Source of the DNA: Coffea arabica
Lineage: Eukaryota; Streptophyta; Magnoliopsida; Gentianales; Rubiaceae
Reading direction: 5' to 3'
NCBI RefSeq assembly: GCF_036785885.1
Contig: NC_092323.1
Location: forward strand, 18,298,501 to 18,362,500
Length of the DNA stretch: 64,000 nt
Shown here: positions 11,194 through 21,778 of the stretch, one piece after another
How the letters are laid out: each line of letters opens with the position of its first letter
Numbering within the stretch: the stretch's first letter is position 1
Position numbers and translations under genes: made by a program
Notes under the pieces: model-generated
What the model was told of the DNA's origin: nothing
The model's database searches: none
What the model saw: only the letters and a program-made list of their open reading frames with translations

Positions 11194-14100
11194 TCACTGA
11201 TCAAGACACGGTGGTGCGTCTAGATGTATTGTCTCCACTTCTCCATCTAAAAAACTTTCGTAATAGTGTTTGAGACGGTGTCCATTCACCACAAACTTGT
11301 TGTCTGTCTTAGCACTGCGGATTTCAACTGCACCATATGAAAAAACGTGAGTAACCATAAAAGGTCCAATCCAACGGGAACGTAGCTTACCTGGGAATAA
11401 CTTGAGCCTTGATTGGTATAGGAGGACCTTCTGACCAACTTCAAATGTTTTTCTTGAAATTTGTTGGTCATGAAATGTCCGGCTTATCTCCTTATAAATT
11501 AATGCATTTTCGTAGGCTTCGTTCCGAATCTCCTCCAACTCTTGCAAATCCAACTTCCGTTGGGCACCGGCCTCCTCTAGATTCATGTTACATTGCTTTA
11601 TCGCCCAAAAAGCCTTGTGCTCGAACTCCACTGGAAGGTGACACGGCTTCCCAAATACCAATCTGTACGGTGACATCCCTATAGGAGTCTTGTACGCCGT
11701 CCGATAGGCCCAGAGTGCGTCCTCCAACTGTTGACTCCAATCTTTCCTATCGGGGCGCACCATTTTCTCCAAGATGGATTTGATTTCCCGGTTCGATACC
11801 TCCGCTTGACCATTGGTCTGAGGGTGGTACGACGTTGAGACCCTGTGGAGTACACCATACTTGCGAAACAACGCAGCAATGGTTTTGTTGCAGAAGTGCG
11901 TTCCCCTATCACTGACAATAGCTCTTGGCATTCCAAATCGTACAAAAATATTAGCCCTGATAAAATCTGCTACTACTCTCGAATCATTAGTCCGAGTGGC
12001 CTTAGCCTCCACCCATTTAGACACATAGTCAACTGCCAGCAAAATATATAAAAAACCAAATGAAGTAGGAAAAGGCCCCATGAAATCTATACCCCAGACA
12101 TCAAAAATTTCAACAAAAATCAACGGGACTTGGGGCATTTGATCCCTACGGGTTATATTACCTACCCTTTGACAGCGATCACATGACTTACAAAACACAT
12201 AGGCATCCTTAAACAATGAAGGCCAATAAAATCCACTTTCTAAAACCTTATGAGCAGTTCTCTTGGGTCCAAAATGACCTCCACAGGCAAAAGTATGACA
12301 AAAAGCTAAAATCGATTGAAATTCCATTTCACTTACACATCTCCGCATCACTTGGTCTGCACACCTTTTCCATAGGTACGGGTCATCCCAGATGAAGTAC
12401 TTGGCGTCGCTCTTCAATTTATCCATTTTCGACTTTGGCCAACCTGCAGGAAAATTACCAGTTACCAAATAATTGACTAAATCAGCATACCAAGGCAATT
12501 GAGAATTTAAAGAAAATAAATGCTCTTCAGGGAATGCATCCCTCAATGGTTCCTTATCCTCTCCAACGGGTATACGACTCAGATGGTCAGCTACTAAATT
12601 CTCTGAGCCCCTTTTATCCCTTATTTCCAGGTCAAATTCCTGTAGTAGCAATATCCACCTGATGAGCCTTGGCTTTGCATCTTTTTTGGTCATCAGGTAC
12701 CTTAATGCTGCATGATCAGAAAATACAATCACTTTAGCACCTAACAGATATGACCTAAATTTTTCTAGAGCAAAAATAACTGCAAGCAGCTCCTTCTCAG
12801 TAGTGGAGTAATTCAGTTGAGCTCCATTCAGTGCTCGGGACGCATAATAGATGACGTGGGCTGCCTTTCCCATTCTTTGCCCCAACACAGCCCCTACAGC
12901 ATGATCACTGGCATCGCACATGATCTCAAATGGTAGACTCCAGTCAGGGGGCTGGATGATTGGGGGTGAGGTCAACAACTCTTTCAACTTGTCGAAGGCT
13001 TTATCACATTTGGCATCGAATTCGAAGGTCATCTCCTTTTGTAGGAGTTGGAACAACGGGGCTCCAATTTTTGAAAAATCCTTGATGAACCTCCGGTAAA
13101 AACCTGCATGTCCAAGAAAAGAGCGTACCTCCCGCACACTAGTGGGGTAAGGCAAAGCAGATATAATATCTATTTTAGCCCTGTCAACCTCGATGCCCTT
13201 AGACGATACAATATGACCCAAGACTATCCCGTGCTCAACCATAAAATGACATTTTTCCCAATTAAGCACAAGATTAGTCTCTATACACCTTATCAGGATC
13301 AATTTCAGGTTATCTAAACATGTATCAAAACTATCACCATACACACTGAAATCATCCATGAAAACTTCAATTATTTTCTCCACATATTCAGAAAAAATAC
13401 TTACCATACACTTCTGGAATGTTGCAGGTGCATTGCACAACCCGAATGGCATTCGTCTATAGGCAAAGGTCTCGAACGGGCACGTGAAGGTTGTCTTCTC
13501 TTGATCCTCTGGTGCAATTGCTATCTGAAAATATCCTGAAAATCCATCCAAAAAGCAATAGTAAGCTCTACAAGCTAAACGTTCAACCATTTGGTCAATG
13601 AAAGGAAGAGGGAAATGGTCCTTTTTTGTGACGGCGTTCAGCCTGCGATAGTCAATACACTGCCTCCATCCAGTGGGTTTTCGCACTGGCACGAGTTCAC
13701 CCGTTTGGTTGGCCTCTACCGTCACTCCTGCCTTCTTTGGGACTACTTGGACCGGGCTCACCCAAGGGCTATCTGATATTGTAAAAATAATCCCCACATC
13801 TAACAATTTCAAAATTTCCTTCTTCACCACCTCCATCATGAGGGGGTTAAGCCTCCTTTGAGCCTGTCGTACAGGTTTGGCATCCTCATCTAGTCTAATC
13901 CGGTGCATACAGATGGCCGGGCTGATCCCCTTAATGTCCGCAATTGTCCAACCTATCGCCTCTTTATGCTCTCTAAGGATCCGGATCAGTTTCTCCTCCT
14001 GGGTTTTTGACAGTGCAGATGAGATAATCACCGGGAGTGTCTCATTATCACCCAGATATGCATATTTCAGGTGCTCTGGTAGAGGTTTCAATTCCAGTAC

Positions 14101-15348
14101 AGGTGCCTGCACCACAGATGGCAATACCCTCTGGTGAGGTTCGGGAGTAAAAATAGGTAAGACTTCATACCTTTTCGTGGTGGTCTGCAATGAGTGTAAT
14201 GCACCTATTGTGCACTTTAGATCTTTACTCCACTCCACCTCAGGAGTTGTCTCCAACTCGAGGTGCTTGGTCAGAACTACCTCCAACTCATCCCTGCCAA
14301 CAGTTTCAAATACTTCCTGCACCGCAGGGTCAATAGCACTCACAGAGAAAACTGAGCTAAAGTTGGAGTTTGATGGATATTTCATAGTATCAAAAATATT
14401 AAAGTGCACAGTTTCCCCATCAAATTTCATGGATAAGGTACCCTTATTAACATCAATTTTTGTTTGTGCTGTGCTCATAAAGGGTCTACCTAACAACAAA
14501 GGTGAGGGATCGGGGGAGTGATCATCATCCATATCAAGTACATAAAAATCAGCTGAAAACACCAAATCATTAACTTTCACCAACACATCTTCAACCAACC
14601 CATCAGGATATGCATTAGTGCGGTCAGCTAATTGAATGATTATTCCAGTTTCTTTTAATGGACCTAGCTTTAGAGAAGCATATATAGATTTAGGCATGAC
14701 ATTAATTGATACTCCCAAATCCAACATGGCCCTTCTAATCACAGTGTTCCCTATCCTACAGGGGATAGTAAACATACCTGGGTCCCCGCACTTGGGTGGA
14801 AGCTTTCTCTGCAGGACCGCTGACACATTCTCCCCAACAATGACCCTCTCATCTCCCCTCAACCTCATTCGGTTAACACACAAGTCCCTTAGGAATTTGG
14901 CATATTTTGGTACTTGTTTGATCGTGTCTAACAGGGGGATATTTATCTCAATTTTGCGAAAAACCTCCAAAATCTCCTTTTTCTTATCCTGCTTCTTCGA
15001 TTTTTCCAACCTGTTAGGAAAAGGAGGCGGGTTAGTTTTAGCTGTAATTACTGGGTCAGGAAGTACCTTTGGGTCTGCACCATTGCTGTCCTCCCTTTCA
15101 AACTCATTTTCGATCTTTTCCTCATCCTTATCCTTAGGGATCACAGGTTCAGGCCCCTGAATTTCCTTCCCGCTCCTCAGGGTCATGGCGCTCACATTCT
15201 TCGGGTTCAACTCAGGTTGAGATGGCAGCTTCCCTTGGTTCTGGGAATTCAAACGGTTGATTGTTGTGGCCATTTGACTTATCTGATTCCTTATATCCTG
15301 CATTTCGGAGTCCGTCCTTTGCTGATTTTGCACCATGGTTGTCATCAT
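11194..15348 (-). CDS. pol: Athila pol polyprotein: protease, reverse transcriptase, RNase H, integrase
   Basis: 1384 codons without a stop. Domains in order: an Athila linker (MTLRSGKEI near residue 55); an aspartic protease with catalytic Asp at 210 in [11 protein letters not shown] (the family usually has DLGAS); reverse transcriptase with the F-M-D-D box at 663-666; RNase H with CDASDH, Asp 812; an integrase HHCC zinc motif (about 1035-1080); and a D,D35E core at Asp1088, Asp1147 and Glu1183. It ends with a C-terminal region containing GHRLKHYY. The annotated start is only the first Met after a stop at 15358-15360. In Athila, pol is normally translated as part of gag-pol, so this frame probably lacks a proper way to be expressed. 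All catalytic residues are present. Confidence 0.93.
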   Translation of the reverse strand: MMTTMVQNQQRTDSEMQDIRNQISQMATTINRLNSQNQGKLPSQPELNPKNVSAMTLRSGKEIQGPEPVIPKDKDEEKIENEFEREDSNGADPKVLPDPVITAKTNPPPFPNRLEKSKKQDKKKEILEVFRKIEINIPLLDTIKQVPKYAKFLRDLCVNRMRLRGDERVIVGENVSAVLQRKLPPKCGDPGMFTIPCRIGNTVIRRAMLDLGVSINVMPKSIYASLKLGPLKETGIIIQLADRTNAYPDGLVEDVLVKVNDLVFSADFYVLDMDDDHSPDPSPLLLGRPFMSTAQTKIDVNKGTLSMKFDGETVHFNIFDTMKYPSNSNFSSVFSVSAIDPAVQEVFETVGRDELEVVLTKHLELETTPEVEWSKDLKCTIGALHSLQTTTKRYEVLPIFTPEPHQRVLPSVVQAPVLELKPLPEHLKYAYLGDNETLPVIISSALSKTQEEKLIRILREHKEAIGWTIADIKGISPAICMHRIRLDEDAKPVRQAQRRLNPLMMEVVKKEILKLLDVGIIFTISDSPWVSPVQVVPKKAGVTVEANQTGELVPVRKPTGWRQCIDYRRLNAVTKKDHFPLPFIDQMVERLACRAYYCFLDGFSGYFQIAIAPEDQEKTTFTCPFETFAYRRMPFGLCNAPATFQKCMVSIFSEYVEKIIEVFMDDFSVYGDSFDTCLDNLKLILIRCIETNLVLNWEKCHFMVEHGIVLGHIVSSKGIEVDRAKIDIISALPYPTSVREVRSFLGHAGFYRRFIKDFSKIGAPLFQLLQKEMTFEFDAKCDKAFDKLKELLTSPPIIQPPDWSLPFEIMCDASDHAVGAVLGQRMGKAAHVIYYASRALNGAQLNYSTTEKELLAVIFALEKFRSYLLGAKVIVFSDHAALRYLMTKKDAKPRLIRWILLLQEFDLEIRDKRGSENLVADHLSRIPVGEDKEPLRDAFPEEHLFSLNSQLPWYADLVNYLVTGNFPAGWPKSKMDKLKSDAKYFIWDDPYLWKRCADQVMRRCVSEMEFQSILAFCHTFACGGHFGPKRTAHKVLESGFYWPSLFKDAYVFCKSCDRCQRVGNITRRDQMPQVPLIFVEIFDVWGIDFMGPFPTSFGFLYILLAVDYVSKWVEAKATRTNDSRVVADFIRANIFVRFGMPRAIVSDRGTHFCNKTIAALFRKYGVLHRVSTSYHPQTNGQAEVSNREIKSILEKMVRPDRKDWSQQLEDALWAYRTAYKTPIGMSPYRLVFGKPCHLPVEFEHKAFWAIKQCNMNLEEAGAQRKLDLQELEEIRNEAYENALIYKEISRTFHDQQISRKTFEVGQKVLLYQSRLKLFPGKLRSRWIGPFMVTHVFSYGAVEIRSAKTDNKFVVNGHRLKHYYESFLDGEVETIHLDAPPCLDQ

Positions 15349-16649
15349 TTGTTGATTTTACGCCATGGTTGTCATCATTTGTTTCATCATTTCCTCCAAA
15401 GATGGACCAGAGCTTGGGGGCGGAGGTGGTCGAGGTTGGTATTGCTGCTGGTACCCGGTGGCTTATTTGGCACAAAGTTAGACTGCCTGTTCGGTGTAAA
15501 GTTGGGTTGCCTATTCCCTCCATAACTGAGGTTGGGATGATCTCTCCACCCGGGGTTGTAGGTGCTTGAGTAAGGGTCTTACTGCTTCCTTGGCGCGGGC
15601 GCGTGGTCAGCCATGTTCACCTGTTCTGCAGTTTCTTCCTGAATCATTGGGCACATATCTGTAGAGTGACCTATACCAGTGCAAATCCCGCATACCCTGG
15701 CTTGTGATGCATTTCTCACAGCCTGTTGCCTAACAAACGCGGTCAACTCAGTTAGCTGCTGCTGCATGGAGGGTGTCTCTACCTCATTCACCCTGCGTAT
15801 TGGACAATCCTCTCTCGTACCGAATTATTGCGAATTCTCTGCCATCCTCTCAATCAACTCCCGTGCTTCTTGAGGGGTTTTGTTCACCAGTGCCCCTCCA
15901 CTTGCAGCATCAATTATGCTCCTGTCCCCGAAAAAGAGCCCCTCATAAAAATACTGAATGAGTAACTGCTCACTTATCTGGTGCTGGGGACACTTGTGCA
16001 ACAAGAAGTTGAACCGTTCCCAATACTCATAGAGCGACTCCCCTGGATGCTGCTTGATCCCACAAATTTCTTTTCTTAGACTTGCAGCCCTGGACGCAGG
16101 AAAATATTTATCCAAAAATTTTTTCTTCAATTGGTCCCACGTGGTGATGCTACCTGGTGACAGGTAGTACAGCCAGTCCTTTGCAGAATCCTTCAAGGAA
16201 AAGGGAAATGCCCTCATTTTTATCTGCTCTTCTGTAATGCCCGGGGGCTTCATACTGTTGCACACGACATCAAACTCCTGCAGATGCTTATACGGCTCCT
16301 CACCTGGTAAATCATGAAAAGAGGGTAAAAGAGAAATCAGACCAGATTTTAACTCAAATGAAGTGTTTTCACTCAAATTCGGGAAAGTAATGCACAAAGG
16401 CTGCTGATTTAAATTAGGGGCAGCCAACTCCCTTAATGTTCGTGCATTAGTCAAGGGGATTTCTTCTTGCTCCGAATCACTCGAAGTGCCACCAAATGAA
16501 TCTGTTGGTTCGACTCCTGACTCAGGTCTCTGAGATGTAGCACTGGAGTGCTCCTCTCTAAGCTGTCTGGTTTTCTTTCTCGTTCTACGCGCGGTCTTCT
16601 CTACCTCAGGGTCAAAAATCAAATTACCTGTACGAGAAGATCCAGGCAT
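15349..16649 (-). pseudogene. gag: Athila gag, broken by three stops and a frameshift
   Basis: Starts at ATG 16649, 70 bp after the primer-binding site. The first 274 codons are open and include the retrotransposon gag core (residues about 110-230, with WDQLKKKFLDKYFP and YEYWERFNFLL). The frame is interrupted by TAA at 15825-15827. It continues in the same frame through a CCHC zinc knuckle (CGICTGIGHSTDMC) to a second TAA at 15579-15581, then the family motif YNPGWRDHPN. Near 15450-15470 the frame shifts by one base into the pol frame. A third TAA lies at 15358-15360, inside a local duplication of the MMTTM..NQQ segment whose other copy has CAA at that codon. The element therefore cannot make full-length Gag or Gag-Pol. 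Confidence 0.88.
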
Positions 16650-16718
16650 ACACTAGAAGAAAACCAGAAAATTAGGACAAAAAAAATGAATTTAAAAAGA
16701 AATAAATAATAACGCCAG

Positions 16719-16736
16719 TCCCCGGCAACGGCGCCA
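16719..16736 (-). other. Primer-binding site for tRNA-Asp
   Basis: Minus strand TGGCGCCGTTGCCGGGGA, complementary to the 3' end of plant tRNA-Asp, 5 bp from the 5' LTR. It fixes the element's orientation as minus. Confidence 0.9.
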
Positions 16737-16741
16737 AAAAT

Positions 16742-18186
16742 TGACAGGTTGTCAAAACCTGTGCAATAATAAAACCTGCTCAAACTAAAAGTAATTTCTG
16801 TAGATAGCAGTAAGCAGGGTCGAATCCACAGGGACTGGCAGTAATTGTTCCTTTCCAAATTCACAGTGACAAAGGGGGTGTTTTATATCAGGAGTGACAA
16901 TTTAAACAATTCAACTAAAAATAAAATGATAAAAATAAAATAGCCAACTAAAAATTGAATAACAATTTACTAAAATCTAATAAGTGATAATTAAGGATCT
17001 AGCCAAGAAATAATTTCAGCAATGGTTCACTTAATTGATCATCGATAAGCAAAGGCAATTCCAATTATTCATCAATAAATATGTTATAACTACTAAACAA
17101 GCGATGACAGTCAACCCCTCCTTACTGTGTCGGTGATCAAGGTACACCCGTTAATCACTGCTCTAATTGAGAAATAATTCTAGGTACGCCCATAGAATTT
17201 AATTCCCCAATTGCCTTACGTATTAGAGGAGCCCTATTCTAACCAAATAACGCACTACCAGGGTTATTTTAGATTAGCCCGCGTATTCCCATGACACAAA
17301 TCTAATCATGCCAGTTGTCACTGTTTGAGGTAATTAAACAATTACGGATTTAATACCTCAATTGACAATAGATTATCAAATCAATTAATCATCCGGATCC
17401 AAGACAACCAATTAATTAAATAACCATAAGCATAGCAATCAGGGAATATGCGAATACCAATAAATAAAAGGAAAAGATTAAATTAAATCGATCTCACAAT
17501 TTTTAGGCGAATCAGAGCCTTCGTTGCTCCTTGGCTAGAAGGGAGGGATTTAGTTCATATTTGATGCGTAAACCTCAGACAAAATTGCAAAGGAAATCGC
17601 GGCCATCGTCCGTCTAAATTTGGACAATCCAATTCGTCCGAATACTGAATAAATAGAAAAGCTACAGAAGGCCATTCATGGCTTCCATTCTGTTCCACAC
17701 ACAAAGGAAAAGAAGAGAACTATTAAAAGTAGCTAAAGAAGAAGAAAAAGTCAAAGCCAAGGATGGCTAAGCTCCTGACATTCGTAAGTCTCAAAAGCAA
17801 AAAGGTAAACTCAAAGGAAAAGTCAACAATTTTCTTTGCTAAGCTAAAGACGAAAAAAATAAGAATCAAAGCCAGCCCTCATCTGATCCTCTTTTCTTCT
17901 TCTTATTGCGGCGGCTCACAGCAGGAAGAGAAGCCCTTCGTTCGTCATTCCTTTGCGAAAATTACCAAAATGGGCGTGACATCTTTTTTCCAAAAGTGCT
18001 CCTGGGACAAGCTTTATCATCTGAATTCTTTTCCAGTCAATTTGGCACATGTTATCATATTTTCGTTCTACTCCCTGAAATATACGTAAATTAAGAAAAA
18101 TGAGTAGAATCCAGCAATTAATCCACATCAAGTCAGGTGATAGGGGAAAATAATAGTAAAATAAATAGATAAATTTCAGCCTATCA
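16742..18186 (-). repeat. 5' LTR of the Athila element (1445 bp)
   Basis: Same length and termini as 5449-6893. It holds the element's promoter region, but no TATA box could be assigned with confidence. An antisense open frame at 17763-18089 exists only because the two LTRs are copies. Confidence 0.93.
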
Positions 18187-18191
18187 GTCTG
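18187..18191. repeat. Target-site duplication GTCTG, right copy
   Basis: Five bases directly after the LTR terminus CCTATCA. Matches 5444-5448, so both ends of the element are intact and it has not moved or recombined since insertion. Confidence 0.9.
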
Positions 18192-19350
18192 GTACCATAG
18201 TCATTTGGTGCAATACTAAGAGCATCGTACTCGAACAATTGTTGGTAGCTATCAATGCGATCCAATGATGCCTACGGATGAGTATATTGTATGGTACCAA
18301 AATAGTACTAGTCGCTATATAACAGCTCCTATTTCGCAGTAGACCCGATATGATGCTTATTGAGGAGATGTGAGACAATTCGACTACTTGGTAAATTATT
18401 TAATATTTGCATTTTTTAATCTAACCATATGCTTGCTTTTTTATTTATTAACATACGAAATGACTACAATACACAAAATTTTATTTTTTTAGGTTGATTG
18501 TATGTCTCAGATCGATTCAATTTGTGAAATGTACTTCGATCCCACAAATTGTGGCCAATATGTTCATATGGAACTAACAGCGATTCATGAGGAGGCATTT
18601 AGAGTATTATAGTACTTGAATTTATGACATAAAATGGTAGTTGGTCCATTCGACCATCAAGATATTGGCCTATCTCCCTCTAGTATTGTCCCTTTTCAGA
18701 TGCCTATTGAACATCTACCTAAGGAGATCCGTGATAGAAAATAACCAGTTAGGTGTCGCAGAGAGAGCACCTTTACACATGCTGTTGATGTGCCAGACAC
18801 AGACATAATGTAGACTTCATCACTGTCCGGATACGACCCACCTATTAGCACATATTTTCCTTACACTGAAGCCTTTTCACATCTCTCACTGTGTCAACTT
18901 TCGGAAGTAATTTCAATGAGACACCTACTCCCATACCCGTATTTGGCTATACGTCTACTGCTGCACTGACCTCTTCTATATCTGATACATCATTTCGTTC
19001 ACAAAATAAGTTCCAGGATGATCTTGACCATACGTACCATTTTTTAGGAATTTCGATGGGTTTCTCACTTGTTTTGCATATGGACAACAACAGCTTTTCC
19101 GTTAATGCTGCTTTCCAAACGTCTATACGTGGTTCTTGTCCTATATGCAGTTAGACTCCCGTGTTAAACCTCTTCGTTGATAATAACGAGGATCAAATGT
19201 CTGAACAAGTGCAGATACTACTTCAGAGATTTGAATGGCTACAATTGGGACGAGATCTACCACACGGAAGGATACATTGAAAAAGTGGCTGCTCTACTAC
19301 TCCGCGCAATAAGGGCAAGAGACACGTTGGTGGATGATATTCAGATTTTA
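18192..19350 (+). pseudogene. Plant mobile domain pseudogene, 3' part beyond the retroelement
   Basis: Resumes immediately after the target-site duplication. Around 18265-18320 a frame reads DEYIVWYQNSTSRYI, like the end of PMD proteins, and the basic tail motif RCRRESTFTHAVDVP lies near 18750. Further segments near 19200-19300 are rich in charged residues, as in PMD C-termini. Short open stretches at 18891-19154 and 19177-19404 lie in different frames and are remnants only. Removing the 12.7-kb insert joins this segment to the one ending at 5448. Confidence 0.6.
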
Positions 19351-20484
19351 AGAATTTTTCTTGTCAAACTTTCCGTCTTATTATTATTCAAGTTCATGTG
19401 TTAATTATAGTACCCATTTATTGTTGAATGCTGCATCATTTATCATTATTTAAATTAATATTAAAAAATTAAAAAGGATGACTTGGGTAAAATTTATTTT
19501 CATTTAATTGCATGCTTAATCACCGTTTATGAAATTAGCACAATTCTTGTACATAAATTAAATTTTAGACTTCCACGGTTAGGGTTTATATTTGGTGTTA
19601 GGGTTTAGGGATTTTGGTTTTAGGGTTAAGGTTACGTTTTAAAAAAAAAATTAAAACGAATTGCCGCATATGAACTATGCGGCAATTCCTTATTAAATAA
19701 TTATGCTTCACCTTCCACCTAAGAGATGCAGGAAAGGCCCAAAGTCAATCCTAGGGAACAGTGAAGCTTCATAGGAATTGACTTGGTGAAATAATGTTAA
19801 TTGAGAGTTCTTGGTTAGCAGAGGTGTTTAAGGCATAATGAAAATGGGTTATACAAATTATATTGGTTTTGAGAATATTTGGACTATTTGTTGGAATTGA
19901 AGGTAACAAGGGAAAGAACAAGGGCTGATTAATTTGAAGGTAGGGATGGAAGGAGCTAGTTTCTAACCATGGGCAATGTAGAGGATGGCATCAAAATTCT
20001 CTGTCTTTGATTTCCTTATGGATGCAATTTCCGACAAAATATTTCTTGGCTTTAGTTGCGGGGATCAAGAAAGATGCATATGCATTCTGGTGTTAGATCT
20101 ATTGATTGAAGCTATTGGGAATTGTGGTAGATCTGGATTTGGAGAAAAAGGAAGAAAAGGAAAAGGAAAAGAAAAGAAGGAAGAAAAGGGAAAGCAAAAA
20201 AAAAAGAAATAGAAAATATTGCTTAATTTCAAAATTTTTAAGGAGGTATTCTTTGGGATTTTAATTTTACATTTATGTCCCTAATAAAATTGATTTTTTA
20301 AGGTTACAATAACAAGTTAACGGAATATGCCAATTATTTTGTGAGTTTTCTATATTACGTTATGGATTGTCTCAAGTGAGATGAATTTTGTAATTTAGGG
20401 AGTTAAATGTCCCATTTTGAAGTTTGAGAATATAAGTGAGAGTCATGTCAAAGTTAAAGGGTGCCAAGTGGGAATTAACCCAAC
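19351..20484. other. Intergenic region with telomere-like and GAAA-rich tracts
   Basis: Contains a few dispersed TTAGGG/TTTAGGG-like words (19577-19632, too degenerate for a telomere array), a perfect hairpin at 19658-19688 and a GAAAAGG-rich tract (20140-20212). The open frame 19985-20212 ends in low-complexity Lys/Glu and has no recognised domain. No gene supported. Confidence 0.5.
19658..19688. repeat. Perfect 13-bp hairpin
   Basis: GAATTGCCGCATA, a 5-base loop (TGAAC), then the exact reverse complement. It follows the PMD pseudogene and may lie at or near the end of the old element. It is too short for a typical plant miRNA precursor. Confidence 0.75.
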
Positions 20485-21246
20485 TTAAAAATAGTATCAG
20501 TTTTACTATCAATCTCCATGAAAATGTGTTATTTTAAATGAAAATAAAGATAAAAAATTTTCACTCATAGAAGGTATGCAACTCATCAAGTTGAAAAAAA
20601 TCTCAAATTTCTTGACAATTATGTTTAATGATCACGTATCCTTGCACTTGCCTATGAAAATTTATTCCATCTTAAAAAAATTCGTTTCTTTCGTCATATT
20701 GTACCCTAAGAATTTAGTATATTCTTAAATTACTTATGATTCTATGAATACCAAAAAAATTAAATTGTACATGTGGTATTAGTATTAGATAATATTTTGT
20801 TCAAATAACTACATTTAAAAAAAAGAAAAGAAAACATCAAAAATAAAGAAAAAAGCCCAAATAAGATAACAAAACCAATTACAAAAGATCCAAAAGATAC
20901 ATCAAATACATAGATCATTACCTTCCTTCTCATTCTGTTCTTCGCTATTTATTTTATGTTATAATTGATTTTTTTTTTTTTTGGTTCTCTCATTTTCTTT
21001 TGCCATGCGCTCTTAACTCTGTATTTTTACTCCTACTCCAGACCATCTCCTTTTCCTTACCCTTGTCTTTACCTCTATTCTGATCCATCCCCACTACCCT
21101 ATGGATGCACCTGCGTGACCTCATTATCATTATAATCTCTATAATTTATCTTATATTTTTTATAAGCGCAACACTAATAATAATTTAACTAATCATTCTT
21201 TTAATTTTTAGTAAAAAACAATTAACACGAAATAATGTCACAAATT
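20485..21246 (+). repeat. Dispersed repeat, copy 1 (762 bp)
   Basis: Closely matches 47158-47918 in the same orientation with few indels. Shared landmarks are ATAGTATCAGTTTTACTATC at the start and AGTAAAAA(A)CAATT near the end. No coding potential; class unknown. Confidence 0.85.
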
Positions 21247-21778
21247 ATTTGTTGAAACAAGGAATAAAAAAAGATTAAAATATTCTCATTATGAATTGGC
21301 CGAGCTAGTGTTTTAACAAGATATATCTAGCCAACCTTCTTGCAAGAGATCTAAGCCTATTGGTACAATAAATAGAAATGCAAAAATTTCACCCAATTGA
21401 GCGCGCCTAATATATTTTTTCACGGCAGCAGGATCGCTATAACTGACTCTATTTATTCCTATTCAAGGGGAGCTCTCTATAATTGTTAAAAACCTCTGGA
21501 AGGTTTGTGAAATTATCCCTAATCTCTTAATCTCTCTCCTCCTCTCTCTTTCCTTTGGTCGCTAATATGTCGCATTATCCAATATTTAACAAATAGATAG
21601 TGGACTAGCATTTTGTAGAAACATATTTAACGAATAATGACCAGAGGCCGAGCTGTACTGCCGGAGAAGACGATGTCGTCTTGGTGAAACTGAACCCCCA
21701 TGATCCATTCACATACATTTCACATTTCATATACCAGCTCAAAATTCCATTCCTCATCAGCTGAAGAAGTAGAAGAAG
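21247..21778. promoter_or_regulatory. 5' flank of the first PPR gene
   Basis: No ORF. The last 30 bases (TCCTCATCAGCTGAAG and following) match the 5' leader of the third PPR gene just before its ATG. The flank further upstream shows no match to those of the other two genes. No TATA box was assigned. Confidence 0.35.

Larger units (their letters stand above)
5449..18186 (-). mobile_element. Athila-lineage Ty3/gypsy LTR retrotransposon, structurally complete, coding-defective
   Basis: 12,738 bp bounded by two 1445-bp LTRs and a perfect 5-bp target duplication GTCTG (5444-5448 and 18187-18191). The element reads on the minus strand: LTR, tRNA-Asp primer-binding site, gag, pol (protease, reverse transcriptase, RNase H, integrase), a GC-rich non-coding module, a third ORF, polypurine tract, LTR. 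The FMDD reverse transcriptase box, the SINVMP protease motif and the GHRLKHYYE end of pol are typical of Athila. By-eye LTR comparison gives about 29 differences in 1445 bp (about 2%). At the commonly used plant rate of 1.3e-8 per site per year that is under 1 million years. Stops in gag and in the third ORF make it non-autonomous. Confidence 0.95.

Noticed and set aside
19577..19632. Telomere-like TTTAGGG words
   Set aside because: Only a few dispersed degenerate units; not an interstitial telomere array.
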